Source of the DNA: Halocynthiibacter styelae
GTDB taxonomy: Bacteria; Pseudomonadota; Alphaproteobacteria; Rhodobacterales; Rhodobacteraceae
NCBI RefSeq assembly: GCF_016123485.1
Contig: NZ_JADCKQ010000009.1
Span: forward strand, 1-64,000
Length of the DNA stretch: 64,000 bases
Reading direction: 5' to 3'
Program-made: the position numbers and the translations under genes
Notes under the pieces: generated by a model
Database searches by the model: none
What the model saw: only the letters and a program-made list of their open reading frames with translations
What the model was told of the DNA's origin: nothing
Shown here: piece after piece, positions 44,265 through 53,595 of the stretch
Layout: every line of letters starts with the position of its first letter
How positions within the stretch are numbered: the stretch's first letter is position 1

Positions 44265-47027
44265 TCACTTGTCTTTCAACCCCATCAGCGCGGCTGCAAA
44301 AGGATTATCCGGATCAATCGGCTTTTCCTTCTTCGCAGGCTTGGACGCCCAGGCTTTTGGCTTGTGATCATTGCCACCTTTACGTCCCGGCTTGCCACCT
44401 GGCTTGCCTTTAGCACCCTGTTTGCGACGATCATTGTTGCCACCCTCATTGCGGCGGTTGCCACCCTGACGGTTGTTCTGGCGCTGCTGACGTGCCCAGG
44501 TGAAGGTGAAGAAGGTTTCCATTTCAGGACCGGTTACTTCAGCAGGCGCTTCTGTGGTTTCCACAGGCGCTGCCTCAGCTTCCGGCGCAGCTTCAGTCAC
44601 TGCTTCTTCTGATGCAGGCGCATCAGTCTCCGCAACGGCCGGAGCCTCTGCAACGGCTTTCACCTTCTCGCGCTCGCCCTCTTCGGCTTTATAGCCAAGG
44701 CCACGCATAAGGTCTGCGAATTGCACAAGGGTCATGCCGGTGATGGACAGCATATCTGCATTTGCTTCAAAGCCACCACGACTGTCTTCCCCACGCAGCA
44801 TATCCGCCAGGCGTTCCAGCATGTCGATACGGATCGCACGTTCACCAGCCTGACGATAGCCACAAATATTGTGGTAACCCGCAGCAACACCCTTCACTGA
44901 TGGAATAGTCACCAGACCCGGGGGCGGGCTTTCCGCAAATTCAGCGTGATCTTCTGACAGCGCCCAGAGCACCAGACGCAGACGGGTCGGCGCAGGTTTC
45001 AGCAGCAGCGGCATAAAGATCGTGAACTGACCAAAACGCACACCGTGCTTACGCAGCAGCCCACGCGCATCCTGATCCAGATCTTTGACTTCCATCGCAA
45101 CCTGATCACGGGGCATAATGCCCAGACCTTCCATCAGGCGGAAAGCAAAGCCGCGGGCGATTCCGGTGAGCGTCTCATCGCGGGACATGGCCAGCATGGG
45201 TTCAAAGAGATTCGCAACTTTGCGGTCGATGAAATGCTGCAGACGGCGTGTGACTTTCTCAGCCACATCGCTGCCAGCTTCGTCATCAACAAAAGCCTGA
45301 ACGCGTGGTTTCAGCGCTTCGTCGCCTTTGACAAGCTTACCAACCGCGTATTCGCCCCACATCAGACCACCCTGTTCGGTGAAGTCAATTTCTGTGTCCG
45401 GCGCATTATAGAACCGATCAGAACGCAGTGAGAATTCAGGCGCAAGCGCTTGATACGCAGCGGTTTTCAGTGTTTTCGCTTCATCCCCTTCTGCGGATTT
45501 ATCCAGGGTAAAACGGAACCCTTCAAGACGGCCAGCAAACTGCCCCTCAACCGTTACTTCGCCATTTTCATTCACGTCAGCCACCAGGCTCTCCTTCTGT
45601 TTCAACCGGCGCAGCAAAACGGATGTGCGCCGATCAACAAATCTTTGCGTCAGCGCGTTGTGCAACGCATCCGACAGGCGGTCTTCTACAGCGCGCGTCG
45701 CCCCGCGCCAATGGTTTTCGTCTTTTGTCCAGTTTTTACGCTGAGATACATAGGTCCAGGTGCGTATAAACGACAATCTTTTGGAAATTGCGTCAATATC
45801 ACCATCACTGCGATCCAGCCGCTTAATCTGACGTGCAAGCCAGGCCTCGGGCAGCGGACCTTCTTTCAGGTAGGTAAAGATCGTATTCAGAAGCCCCGCA
45901 TGTTCGCCGGGTGAAATCCCGCGAAAATCAGGAACACAGCAGACATCCCATAGCAGGCGCACATCATGTGGGCTGTTCAGGCGGGACCGTATCAGATCAT
46001 CACCCGACAGCGTGCGCAGCGCAATCAGATCATCCGCATCACGGGCACGGCTGAGACGCGGATCATCGGGCTGACGTTCCAGCGAGTGGATCAGGTGATC
46101 AACTGTACCGAATTCCAGCCTTGAGTTCCGCCATTCCAGTTTTTTCAGTGGCGCGAACCGATGATTACAGATCGCATCCGCCAGGCCATCCTCCAGCAGC
46201 GGTGCCTCACCTGTCACGCCAAAGGTACCATGGTTCATATGACGCCCGGCCCGCCCGGCAATCTGGCCCATCTCATGGGGGAATAACTCACGCATACGGC
46301 GGCCATCAAACTTCGCCGTCGCTGAGAACGCCACATGGTTGATATCCAGGTTCAGCCCCATGCCAATCGCATCGGTCGCCACCAGATAATCAACATCCCC
46401 GTTCTGATACATCTCGACCTGGGCGTTACGTGTGCGCGGGGACAAAGCACCCATAACCACAGCCGCCCCACCCTTCTGGCGCTTGATCAGCTCGGCCATA
46501 CCGTAAAGGTTATCAACCGAGAACCCGACAACCGCCGAACGCGCAGGCATGCGCGAGATCTTCTTTGAACCGGCATAGGTCAGTTCAGACAGGCGATCAC
46601 GCGTAACAATATCTGCCTCTGGCACCAGATCACGGATCACATCGCGCATGGTGGATGCGCCCATAAACAGGGTTTCATGGGTACCACGTGCATGCAACAG
46701 GCGATCCGTGAAAATATGGCCGCGTTCCGGATCACCACACAGCTGGATTTCATCAATCGCCACGAAATCCGCACCAATGGAAACCGGCATAGCTTCAACT
46801 GTGCAGACCCAAAATTTCGCCCGCGGCGGCACAATGCGTTCTTCACCAGTGATCAGGGCCACAACAGATGGCCCGCGGATCGCAACGATTTTATCGTAAA
46901 CTTCCCGCGCCAGCAGCCGCAAAGGCAGGCCAATGACGCCAGAATTTCGCGCCAACATACGGTCGATTGCGTAATGGGTCTTGCCCGTATTCGTCGGCCC
47001 GAGAACCGCTGTAATCTGCCTGTGCAT
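44265..47027 (-). CDS. SUV3-like DExH RNA helicase, 920 aa
   Basis: Superfamily-2 helicase similar to mitochondrial SUV3. Walker A GPTNTGKTH lies at residues 9-17, followed by the VAIDEIQLCGD motif II (DEIQ), MGASTMRDV and a helicase C domain with VATDAIGMGLNLDI and GQIAGRAGRHMNHG. A long C-terminal extension ends in a low-complexity Ala/Glu stretch (about 785-850) and a basic Arg/Asn/Gly-rich tail, likely an RNA-binding or degradosome-tethering element. Upstream is a TPR gene 27 bp away and downstream the S4 gene. An RNA unwinding or decay role is inferred from family. Confidence 0.92.
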   Translation of the reverse strand: MHRQITAVLGPTNTGKTHYAIDRMLARNSGVIGLPLRLLAREVYDKIVAIRGPSVVALITGEERIVPPRAKFWVCTVEAMPVSIGADFVAIDEIQLCGDPERGHIFTDRLLHARGTHETLFMGASTMRDVIRDLVPEADIVTRDRLSELTYAGSKKISRMPARSAVVGFSVDNLYGMAELIKRQKGGAAVVMGALSPRTRNAQVEMYQNGDVDYLVATDAIGMGLNLDINHVAFSATAKFDGRRMRELFPHEMGQIAGRAGRHMNHGTFGVTGEAPLLEDGLADAICNHRFAPLKKLEWRNSRLEFGTVDHLIHSLERQPDDPRLSRARDADDLIALRTLSGDDLIRSRLNSPHDVRLLWDVCCVPDFRGISPGEHAGLLNTIFTYLKEGPLPEAWLARQIKRLDRSDGDIDAISKRLSFIRTWTYVSQRKNWTKDENHWRGATRAVEDRLSDALHNALTQRFVDRRTSVLLRRLKQKESLVADVNENGEVTVEGQFAGRLEGFRFTLDKSAEGDEAKTLKTAAYQALAPEFSLRSDRFYNAPDTEIDFTEQGGLMWGEYAVGKLVKGDEALKPRVQAFVDDEAGSDVAEKVTRRLQHFIDRKVANLFEPMLAMSRDETLTGIARGFAFRLMEGLGIMPRDQVAMEVKDLDQDARGLLRKHGVRFGQFTIFMPLLLKPAPTRLRLVLWALSEDHAEFAESPPPGLVTIPSVKGVAAGYHNICGYRQAGERAIRIDMLERLADMLRGEDSRGGFEANADMLSITGMTLVQFADLMRGLGYKAEEGEREKVKAVAEAPAVAETDAPASEEAVTEAAPEAEAAPVETTEAPAEVTGPEMETFFTFTWARQQRQNNRQGGNRRNEGGNNDRRKQGAKGKPGGKPGRKGGNDHKPKAWASKPAKKEKPIDPDNPFAAALMGLKDK

Positions 47028-47054
47028 AGCCCCTGCCCGCGCTCGCGTCTGAAA

Positions 47055-47681
47055 TCAGATCTTTTCGCCGCTGGTGCGGGCTTCGAGATCTTCTATCGCG
47101 CCAGATATATGAGGCTGATGCGGATGTATAGCGGCGGAGGTCTGAAAGGCCCGCAACGCGGCCTCTGGTTCGCCCATTTCGTCCAGGATGACGCCGAGAC
47201 CTGAAAAAGCCTCAAAATGTGCGGGGTTCAGCGCCACTGTACGCTGTAGCGCATCCAGGGCCGGGCCATAATAACCGCTGTGGAAATAGGCTTTGGCCAG
47301 CATGCTCCAGCCTTCGGCAAACTCCGGTGCATGATCAGTCAGGGCCGTGGCATGTTCCAATGCGGCCTGCATATTATCCGTTTCCATGGCCTCAATCGCC
47401 CGGTGCAGCAGATAATCCACGGAATGAGACCCCGAGCGGGACCATTCAACGCGGATTTTCGCTTCCACATCTTCCCAACCTTCCAGATCCGGCGTGGTCA
47501 GCAATGTCAGCAGATCATTGATTCCCGTACCTTCCGCATCAGGGCGCACCATTGCCCCCCCGTCCTGCGCATGGGCAGCAGAAATAAACGGTGTAAAAAC
47601 AAGCGAATTCACGCCGGTTAACGCAATTGTCACGATAGCTGCCGTAAAGTAAGCTTTGAGATATGAGAAGAAATTGACCAT
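47055..47681 (-). CDS. Exported TPR protein, 208 aa
   Basis: Residues 1-39 form a long signal sequence ending AAHAQ. Two or three tetratricopeptide repeats cover about 105-195 (PEFAEGWSMLAKAYFHSGYY; PALDALQRTVALNPAHFEAF; LGVILDEMGEPEAALRAFQT). It is probably a periplasmic scaffold protein with no enzymatic motif. It precedes the helicase by 27 bp and could be co-transcribed with it. Divergent from the SCP2 gene across 68 bp. Confidence 0.85.
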   Translation of the reverse strand: MVNFFSYLKAYFTAAIVTIALTGVNSLVFTPFISAAHAQDGGAMVRPDAEGTGINDLLTLLTTPDLEGWEDVEAKIRVEWSRSGSHSVDYLLHRAIEAMETDNMQAALEHATALTDHAPEFAEGWSMLAKAYFHSGYYGPALDALQRTVALNPAHFEAFSGLGVILDEMGEPEAALRAFQTSAAIHPHQPHISGAIEDLEARTSGEKI

Positions 47682-47749
47682 AACGTAAGCATAGTATCAC
47701 CTTCCCCGCAAAAAGCGAGAGCAGCGGGATCACAAACCGGAGAAATGTC

Positions 47750-48037
47750 ATGAGCGACATCATCACTGCTGCCGTAGCAGCCCTGAGCGAAAAACTGACC
47801 GGCGGCTTTGACAGCGTGGCCAAATTCACCATCAACGGCGAAGGTTCGCTGGTGATTGATGCAGACGGCGTGCGTGCAGGCGACGACGACGCAGAAGTGA
47901 CTCTGACAGCAGATTCAGACGTCTTCCAGGACATCCTGTCCGGCGATCTGAACCCGACCACCGCTTTCATGACCGGCAAGCTGGCGGTTGACGGTGACAT
48001 GGGTGTTGCCATGAAACTTGGTGCAGTTCTCAGCTGA
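47750..48037 (+). CDS. SCP2 sterol-transfer-domain protein
   Basis: 95-aa single SCP2 domain (FDSVAKFTINGEGSLVIDAD; DPTTAFMTGKLAVDGDMGVA-type C-terminus), a lipid-binding tunnel fold. Stand-alone SCP2 proteins may carry lipids or acyl-CoAs, and small versions are common in Rhodobacterales. Its TGA overlaps the ATG of the next hydrolase gene, which implies coupled translation and a shared lipid-related role. GGAGAAATGTC context precedes ATG 47750. Confidence 0.92.
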   Translation: MSDIITAAVAALSEKLTGGFDSVAKFTINGEGSLVIDADGVRAGDDDAEVTLTADSDVFQDILSGDLNPTTAFMTGKLAVDGDMGVAMKLGAVLS

Positions 48038-48990
48038 TGGAAGCCGCACCTTTTCACGCAGAACTGGCTGACGGGCCTGAAGGCGGTCACGCTGTCTGGC
48101 TGCATGCCTCTGACGGTGTGCGCATCCGGGTCGGTCATTGGCCCTATGCAAATAAAGGTGCAGAAAAAGATGTAAAAGGGACGGTCCTGATGTTTCCGGG
48201 CCGTACCGAATACATCGAAAAATATGGACGTGCGGCGGCAGATTTTGCGACCCGCGGCTTTGAAATGATTGCCGTGGACTGGCGCGGTCAGGGTCTTGCC
48301 GATCGTCTTCTGGATGACCCGATGGTCGGACATGTCACGCAATTCACAAATTATCAGAAAGATGTGGATGCGGTTGTGGCCTGGGCGGAAAGCCAGGATT
48401 TACCAAAACCCTGGTACCTTGTCGGCCACTCAATGGGCGGGGCCATAGGCCTGCAGGCGGTCTTTAATAATCTGCCCGTGAATGCCGCCGGGTTCTCTGC
48501 CCCAATGTGGGGCATCAAAATGAGCCCCCTCACACGCTTCTTCGTCCCAACAATCGCAAAAGCCGCGAAATGCCTGGGCCTTCTCAACAGCTACGCCCCG
48601 ACGACCAAAGGCGTATCTTACGTGCTGGACGCCGGGTTTGATGACAATATGCTGACCCACGATCCCGACATGTGGGCCTTTATGGTCGGCCATATCGAAG
48701 CTGAAGCGCGCTTTGGCCTAGGTGGCCCGTCAATCAACTGGGTTGGGGAGTCCATCCAGGCTTGTGATGAACTGGTTGCCCGCCCTGCCCCTGATCTGCC
48801 TGTCGTGACGCTGTTGGGCTCTGACGAACGCATTGTCGATATTCCGGCGGTTCACAAACGCATGGACACATGGCCCGGCGGCAAACTGCATTTGATTGAT
48901 GGCGCGGAACACGAAGTCATGATGGAACTGCCAGACATTCGCAAATTCAGCTTTGACACGCTCGCAGACCATTTTACGGCACACCCCTGA
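48037..48990 (+). CDS. Alpha/beta hydrolase, lysophospholipase/monoacylglycerol-lipase type
   Basis: 317 aa. Nucleophile elbow GHSMGGA with catalytic Ser near residue 131, preceded by the FPGRTEYIEKY and DWRGQGLADR motifs of the PldB/MGL group. The acid Asp lies around LLGSDERIVD and the late His in DGAEHEVMMEL. No signal peptide, so cytoplasmic. Coupled to the SCP2 gene through overlapping stop and start codons, suggesting turnover of a lipid ligand. Confidence 0.9.
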   Translation: MEAAPFHAELADGPEGGHAVWLHASDGVRIRVGHWPYANKGAEKDVKGTVLMFPGRTEYIEKYGRAAADFATRGFEMIAVDWRGQGLADRLLDDPMVGHVTQFTNYQKDVDAVVAWAESQDLPKPWYLVGHSMGGAIGLQAVFNNLPVNAAGFSAPMWGIKMSPLTRFFVPTIAKAAKCLGLLNSYAPTTKGVSYVLDAGFDDNMLTHDPDMWAFMVGHIEAEARFGLGGPSINWVGESIQACDELVARPAPDLPVVTLLGSDERIVDIPAVHKRMDTWPGGKLHLIDGAEHEVMMELPDIRKFSFDTLADHFTAHP

Positions 48991-49045
48991 TCTGATAGAT
49001 GCCGGACTGAATCACTTCTGACTGCTGCCAAAACGGACCAATCCC

Positions 49046-49486
49046 ATGACAGATCGCAAACGCGTTGTTCTTTCCAGTGACCACGCAGATATTGAACTGC
49101 GAAAAACCATCGCAAAACATGTTGAAACCCTCGGCTTTGAGGCCGTGGACATCGGCCCGCAAACCTCTGAAAGCACCCATTATCCCCTGCACGGCCAAGC
49201 CGCGGCACAGATGATTGCTGAGGGCGATTGTGAACTGGGCATTCTGATCTGTGGCACCGGCCAGGGCATCATGATGTCCGCCAACAAAGTGCCCGGCATC
49301 CGCTGTGGTGTCTGTTCTGACACATTTTCCGCCCGCATGACCCGTGCCCATAACAACGCACAAATGCTGTCCATGGGCGCACGCGTGATCGGCGAAGGCC
49401 TGGCGCTGGAAATCGTCGAAGCCTTCCTGACCACCAATTTCGAAGGCGGCCGCCACGCCACCCGCGTCGATATGATCGAAGCCTGA
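49046..49486 (+). CDS. rpiB: Ribose-5-phosphate isomerase B family protein
   Basis: 146 aa, RpiB/LacAB fold. Motifs are SSDHADIELR at the N-terminus, ICGTGQGIMMSANK with catalytic C69 and the anion hole, CSDTFSARMTRAHNNAQML and GEGLALEIVEAF. It would interconvert ribose 5-phosphate and ribulose 5-phosphate or a related sugar phosphate. Monocistronic, ending in a clear hairpin. Confidence 0.93.
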   Translation: MTDRKRVVLSSDHADIELRKTIAKHVETLGFEAVDIGPQTSESTHYPLHGQAAAQMIAEGDCELGILICGTGQGIMMSANKVPGIRCGVCSDTFSARMTRAHNNAQMLSMGARVIGEGLALEIVEAFLTTNFEGGRHATRVDMIEA

Positions 49487-49498
49487 TACGATGCCTTC

Positions 49499-49530
49499 AG
49501 GACTGCCCCACCTTGGTCGGGCAGTCCTTT
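49499..49530 (+). terminator. Hairpin terminator after rpiB
   Basis: AGGACTGCCC (49499-49508) and GGGCAGTCCT (49519-49528) around a 10-nt loop, with a short T-tract. Confidence 0.75.
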
Positions 49531-49799
49531 GCAAGCTCTTGCCTGAAATAAAACATCAAATGACGTCTGATCACTCCATCGCGCATCATTCCGTGAATGG
49601 CGGGAATGAGCCCATTTTTCCGACTTTCTGCAGTGCAGCTAATGTCTGCTGGTGCGGAAGAGTTGAAACTTGCCCAACTCTTTGATGACTGCTGATGGCC
49701 ATGAAGATATCAGGGCTGGAGAAGTCTGATTATTTTGGTTGCGTCACCCCAATGTATTATTGTCTAAATCCGGCAAGTAAATCGAGCAGGATGAGAAAT
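49531..49799. other. Non-coding leader region before the pnuC-like gene
   Basis: With the rpiB terminator this makes a 313-bp gap. It contains an 8-bp hairpin AAGAGTTG/CAACTCTT at 49658-49682 followed by T residues, possibly an attenuator, and a CATTCC/GGAATG repeat near 49589-49605. No gene is seen; the frame that starts at 49695 is an upstream extension of the pnuC-like frame without its own ribosome site. Confidence 0.45.
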
Positions 49800-50399
49800 A
49801 TGTTGGAGTTTTTCTGGGGCATGGTTGGCAGCCGTCCCATAGAGTGGATCGCGGTTGTATGTGGAATACTGAACGTAAGTCTGATCATCCGACGTTCGAT
49901 CTGGAATTACCCGTTCGGCTTTGCCGTAGTGACGTTGTATTTTTTCATCTTCTGGGAATACCGACTTTATAGTGACGCGCTGTTACAGGTCTATTTCTTC
50001 TTTATTCAGTTCTACGGCCTCTATGTTTGGCTAAACGGTCGATCACCCGATGGGCGGATCATCGTGGCACCTTTGGGGACAGGCATGTTCGCGTTGTATC
50101 TTGGGGCGACCGCCATTGTATGGTTGATCGTTGCGAGCCTGATGGCAGCTTACACCGATGCAGCCGCCTCGTACTGGGATGCGGCAGTGGCAGCGCTAAG
50201 CATAACTGCACAATTCCTATTGTCGCGAAGATACTTGCAAAGCTGGTATTTGTGGGTTGCCGTGGATGTGCTGGCGATTGGCCTTTTCTACACGCGCGGA
50301 CTGGAGCCGACGGCAGCACTTTACGTCGTGTTCCTAGGCCTTGCTATCACAGGATTGTTCCAGTGGCGTCGGGCCGCGATGCAGCCTCTGACGACATGA
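49800..50399 (+). CDS. pnuC: PnuC-family nicotinamide riboside transporter
   Basis: 199 aa with about seven membrane helices. It shows the PnuC signature RRSIWNYPFGFAVVTLYFFI followed by FWEYRLYSDALLQVYFFF, with the Trp/Asn-rich substrate-pocket residues of the family. ATG 49800 has AGGATG upstream. The 3' end overlaps the nadR-like start by ATGA. Coupling to a kinase/adenylyltransferase makes nicotinamide riboside the likely substrate, trapped by phosphorylation. Codon choice looks different from the neighbours. Confidence 0.9.
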   Translation: MLEFFWGMVGSRPIEWIAVVCGILNVSLIIRRSIWNYPFGFAVVTLYFFIFWEYRLYSDALLQVYFFFIQFYGLYVWLNGRSPDGRIIVAPLGTGMFALYLGATAIVWLIVASLMAAYTDAAASYWDAAVAALSITAQFLLSRRYLQSWYLWVAVDVLAIGLFYTRGLEPTAALYVVFLGLAITGLFQWRRAAMQPLTT

Positions 50400-51385
50400 A
50401 AACACACGGCTTTCTACTGGGGAAGTTTATGCCGCCCCATGCGGGCCATCTCTATTGTGCCGAGGTCGGGAAGGCCCGGTGTGATGTCATGACGGTCCTG
50501 GTGTGTAGCCATGACGCAGAGCCAATCGACGGAAATCTAAGGGCCAAGTGGATGAGGGAATGCCTGTCGCTGCCCGGCTATCGCGTGCTGCACATGCATC
50601 GCGACATTCCGCAGGCACCAGAGGATCACCGTAACTTTTGGCCTATTTGGCGCGCAGCAATTACGGAGTTTCACCCTGAGCCTATTGATTGGGTCTTCGG
50701 CTCGGAAGGTTACGTCCACCGCCTCGCGCAGGAAGTCGATGCACGACCCTTTCCAGTGGACCCGGAGCGACAGGTTGTGCCGGTGTCGGCCACGGCAGTC
50801 CGAGAAGATCTGACGAGCAATTGGAGCCATGTACCAGTTCCAGTGCGGAGCCACTACCAACGCCGCCTTGTTCTTGTGGGGGCAGAAAGCACCGGCAAGA
50901 CGGTATTGTCCGAAGCTTTGGCGGCACGGCTTAAAAGTGTGCCGATCCCTGAATATGGGCGTGATTACGACGCCGTCTTCCGGCATGGGCAAGATTGGGT
51001 CGCGGCAGACTTCGAGGCGATCATGGCGGGCCACAAAGCGTTGGCCGATACGATGGCGGCGCGAGGTGGACCGATTATTGTCGAGGATACGGATGCCTTG
51101 CAAACGTTGGTTTGGGCCGAGGCGTTGTTAGGCAAAGTGCATAAACCGCTCGTTGACTGGGCACGTTCTGCGGTCAAAGGGAAGACTTACCTTCTGCTCG
51201 ACCACGCAACGCCTTGGGAAGATGACGGAACACGATATTTCGCTGATCCGGGGCGCCGAGCGTGGTTCACCGGCAGGCTGCGCTCTTGGTTGGTTGAGTT
51301 GGGGGCGGAGTGGAGATGCATCGAGGGAGAGGATTGGGCCGAGCGCACGGCAGTGGCCAATGACTGTCTGGATACGCTTAGCTAA
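50396..51385 (+). CDS. nadR: NadR-like NMN adenylyltransferase / ribosylnicotinamide kinase
   Basis: 329-aa bifunctional NAD-salvage enzyme. The N-terminal nucleotidyltransferase has GKFMPPHAGH (HxGH at 15-18) and the late SATAVRED motif (about 131-138). The C-terminal kinase has Walker A GAESTGKT (162-169). There is no N-terminal HTH, so it is an enzyme only and not the enterobacterial repressor form. Start ATG 50396 lies in the ATGA overlap with pnuC; a longer frame from 50027 only shadows pnuC. Together they import nicotinamide riboside and convert it to NAD. Confidence 0.9.
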   Translation: MKTHGFLLGKFMPPHAGHLYCAEVGKARCDVMTVLVCSHDAEPIDGNLRAKWMRECLSLPGYRVLHMHRDIPQAPEDHRNFWPIWRAAITEFHPEPIDWVFGSEGYVHRLAQEVDARPFPVDPERQVVPVSATAVREDLTSNWSHVPVPVRSHYQRRLVLVGAESTGKTVLSEALAARLKSVPIPEYGRDYDAVFRHGQDWVAADFEAIMAGHKALADTMAARGGPIIVEDTDALQTLVWAEALLGKVHKPLVDWARSAVKGKTYLLLDHATPWEDDGTRYFADPGRRAWFTGRLRSWLVELGAEWRCIEGEDWAERTAVANDCLDTLS

Positions 51386-51659
51386 CCTCACCAAAGGAGG
51401 GCCGTTAGTTGAACGGTTCGCCGAAGCAGACCTTAGCGTACTTTGACCCAAGGTCCGAAAAGTCCGCATTGCAGTCATATTGTCCCACACTTTCTATCCG
51501 AGCCAGCAAACCTAAAACACCCAGCATCCGAAGCTGTCTTGCAAGACGCAGAAAGCAACTCGACCCAGGTCTGCTGCATCTGCAAGGCAATTGGCTTTTC
51601 TCTTGTCTCTGTCGCTCCGCACGCCTATCTCAGAAGGAACCAATTTCTGAGAGGTCTCT

Positions 51660-53495
51660 ATGCAGTTTTCCCTTCCACTCAATGCACCCGTACTGACACG
51701 CGATGCAGCCACTGAAACCGGGGGTGATGCGCTTGGCAATCTGCCGGAATGGAACCTCGATGATCTGTACACCGCTGAAGACGCGCCCGAACTAAACGCC
51801 GATATGTCCTGGCTGGAAGAAAACTGCGCGAAATTCGCAGCGGACTATGCAGGAAAACTGGGCGGTCTTGATGCAAGCGCCATGCTGGCCTGTATCCAGA
51901 CCCAGGAAGAGATCAACCAAAAGGCCGGGCGCATCATGTCCTATGCGGGCCTGCGGTATTATCAGAACACCATGGATGCGGGCCGTGCGCAGTTTATGCA
52001 GAACTGCCAGGAAGCCCTGACCGAATACACCAGCCATCTTGTGTTCTTCTCGCTTGAATTCAACCGTCTGAACGAAGATCATCTGGCGGGCTTGCTGGCT
52101 GAGAACGCTGATCTGGCCCGCTACAAACCCGTCTTTGATCGCATGCGCGCGATGAAACCGCATCAGCTGTCCGATGAGCTGGAACAATATCTGCACGACC
52201 AGTCCTCTGTTGGGGCTGCCGCCTGGAACACGCTGTTTGACGAAACCATCGCGGGCCTGATGTTCAACATGAACGGCGAAGAGCTGAACCTTGAGGCAAC
52301 CCTGAACTTCTTGACCGACCAAGACCGTTCCAAACGCGAAGCCGCATCACATGAGTTGGCACGGGTGTTTGGCGAAAACGTCCGTCTCTTTGCCCGCGTG
52401 CACAACACGCTTGCGAAAGACAAAGAGGTCGAAGATCGTTGGCGCAAAATGCCGTCCCCCCAGGCCGGCCGTCACCTGTCCAACCACGTGGAACCCGAAG
52501 TGGTCGAAGCCTTGCGCAACGCCGTTGTCGCTGCCTACCCCAAGCTGTCGCATCGCTATTATGCGCTGAAGGCGAAATGGCTAGGCCTTGAGACCATGCA
52601 AACCTGGGACCGCAACGCGCCGCTGCCGATGGAAAGCGAACGCCTGGTCAGCTGGGACGAAGCCCGCGCGATTGTTGACGGCGCATATGGCGATTTCGAC
52701 CCACGCATGAAGGAAATCGCAGCCCCGTTTTACGACAAGGGCTGGATTGACGCCGCCGTGAAACCCGGCAAGGCCCCTGGTGCCTTTGCGCATCCCACCG
52801 TGGCCAATGTGCATCCTTATGTGATGTTGAACTATCTTGGCAAACCGCGTGATGTCATGACTTTGGCACATGAGCTTGGCCACGGCGTGCACCAGGTTCT
52901 GGCGGCGGATCAGGGCGAGATGCTGTCTTCGACCCCACTGACCTTGGCAGAAACCGCATCCGTGTTTGGTGAGATGCTGACCTTCCGCAAGCTGCTTGAT
53001 GGCGCAAAGGACCAGGCAGAACGCAAAGTCATGCTGGCGGGCAAAGTTGAAGACATGATCAACACGGTGGTGCGCCAGATCGCGTTTTATGACTTTGAAT
53101 GCAAACTGCACGCAGCACGCGCCGAAGGAGAGTTGACCCCGGACGACATCAACGCGCTTTGGATGTCCGTGCAGGCACAAAGCCTTGGCCCGGTGTTTGA
53201 ATTTGCGCCTGGCTACGAAACCTTCTGGGCCTACATCCCGCATTTCGTGCACTCGCCCTTCTACGTCTACGCCTATGCGTTTGGCGATGGCCTCGTGAAT
53301 GCGCTTTATGCGGTTTACGAGGAAGGCGATGCGGATTTCCAGGAGAAATACTTCGACATGCTCAAAGCCGGTGGCTCCAAGCACCACTCCGAACTGCTCG
53401 CGCCCTTCGGCCTAGACGCCTCAGACCCTGCCTTCTGGGACAAAGGCCTGAGCATGATTTCCGGCATGATTGATGAGCTGGAGGCGATGGAGTAA
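51660..53495 (+). CDS. pepF: M3-family oligoendopeptidase F
   Basis: 611-aa cytoplasmic zinc peptidase of the M3B group. The active site is HELGH at 404-408 in LAHELGHGVHQVLA, with the third ligand Glu in LAETASVFGEM about 25 residues later. The N-terminal helical domain and C-terminal FVHSPFYVYAYAFGDGLVNA segment are typical of PepF. Its start follows a 274-bp gap after nadR in which I see no gene. A perfect 12-bp inverted repeat lies after the stop. Confidence 0.93.
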   Translation: MQFSLPLNAPVLTRDAATETGGDALGNLPEWNLDDLYTAEDAPELNADMSWLEENCAKFAADYAGKLGGLDASAMLACIQTQEEINQKAGRIMSYAGLRYYQNTMDAGRAQFMQNCQEALTEYTSHLVFFSLEFNRLNEDHLAGLLAENADLARYKPVFDRMRAMKPHQLSDELEQYLHDQSSVGAAAWNTLFDETIAGLMFNMNGEELNLEATLNFLTDQDRSKREAASHELARVFGENVRLFARVHNTLAKDKEVEDRWRKMPSPQAGRHLSNHVEPEVVEALRNAVVAAYPKLSHRYYALKAKWLGLETMQTWDRNAPLPMESERLVSWDEARAIVDGAYGDFDPRMKEIAAPFYDKGWIDAAVKPGKAPGAFAHPTVANVHPYVMLNYLGKPRDVMTLAHELGHGVHQVLAADQGEMLSSTPLTLAETASVFGEMLTFRKLLDGAKDQAERKVMLAGKVEDMINTVVRQIAFYDFECKLHAARAEGELTPDDINALWMSVQAQSLGPVFEFAPGYETFWAYIPHFVHSPFYVYAYAFGDGLVNALYAVYEEGDADFQEKYFDMLKAGGSKHHSELLAPFGLDASDPAFWDKGLSMISGMIDELEAME

Positions 53496-53514
53496 CCTCC
53501 CACACCGGTATTTA

Positions 53515-53555
53515 CTGCTTTTCCTGTTCACATATAGTTAGTGCAGGAAAAGCAG
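53515..53555. repeat. Perfect 12-bp inverted repeat between pepF and the next gene
   Basis: CTGCTTTTCCTG (53515-53526) and CAGGAAAAGCAG (53544-53555) around a 17-nt AT-rich loop. No T-run follows. It may be a 3' structure of pepF mRNA or an operator for the hypothetical gene 40 bp downstream. Confidence 0.55.
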
Positions 53556-53595
53556 ACCATATCAGATTCGCTCAGACATTTGACAAAGGTGCTGC

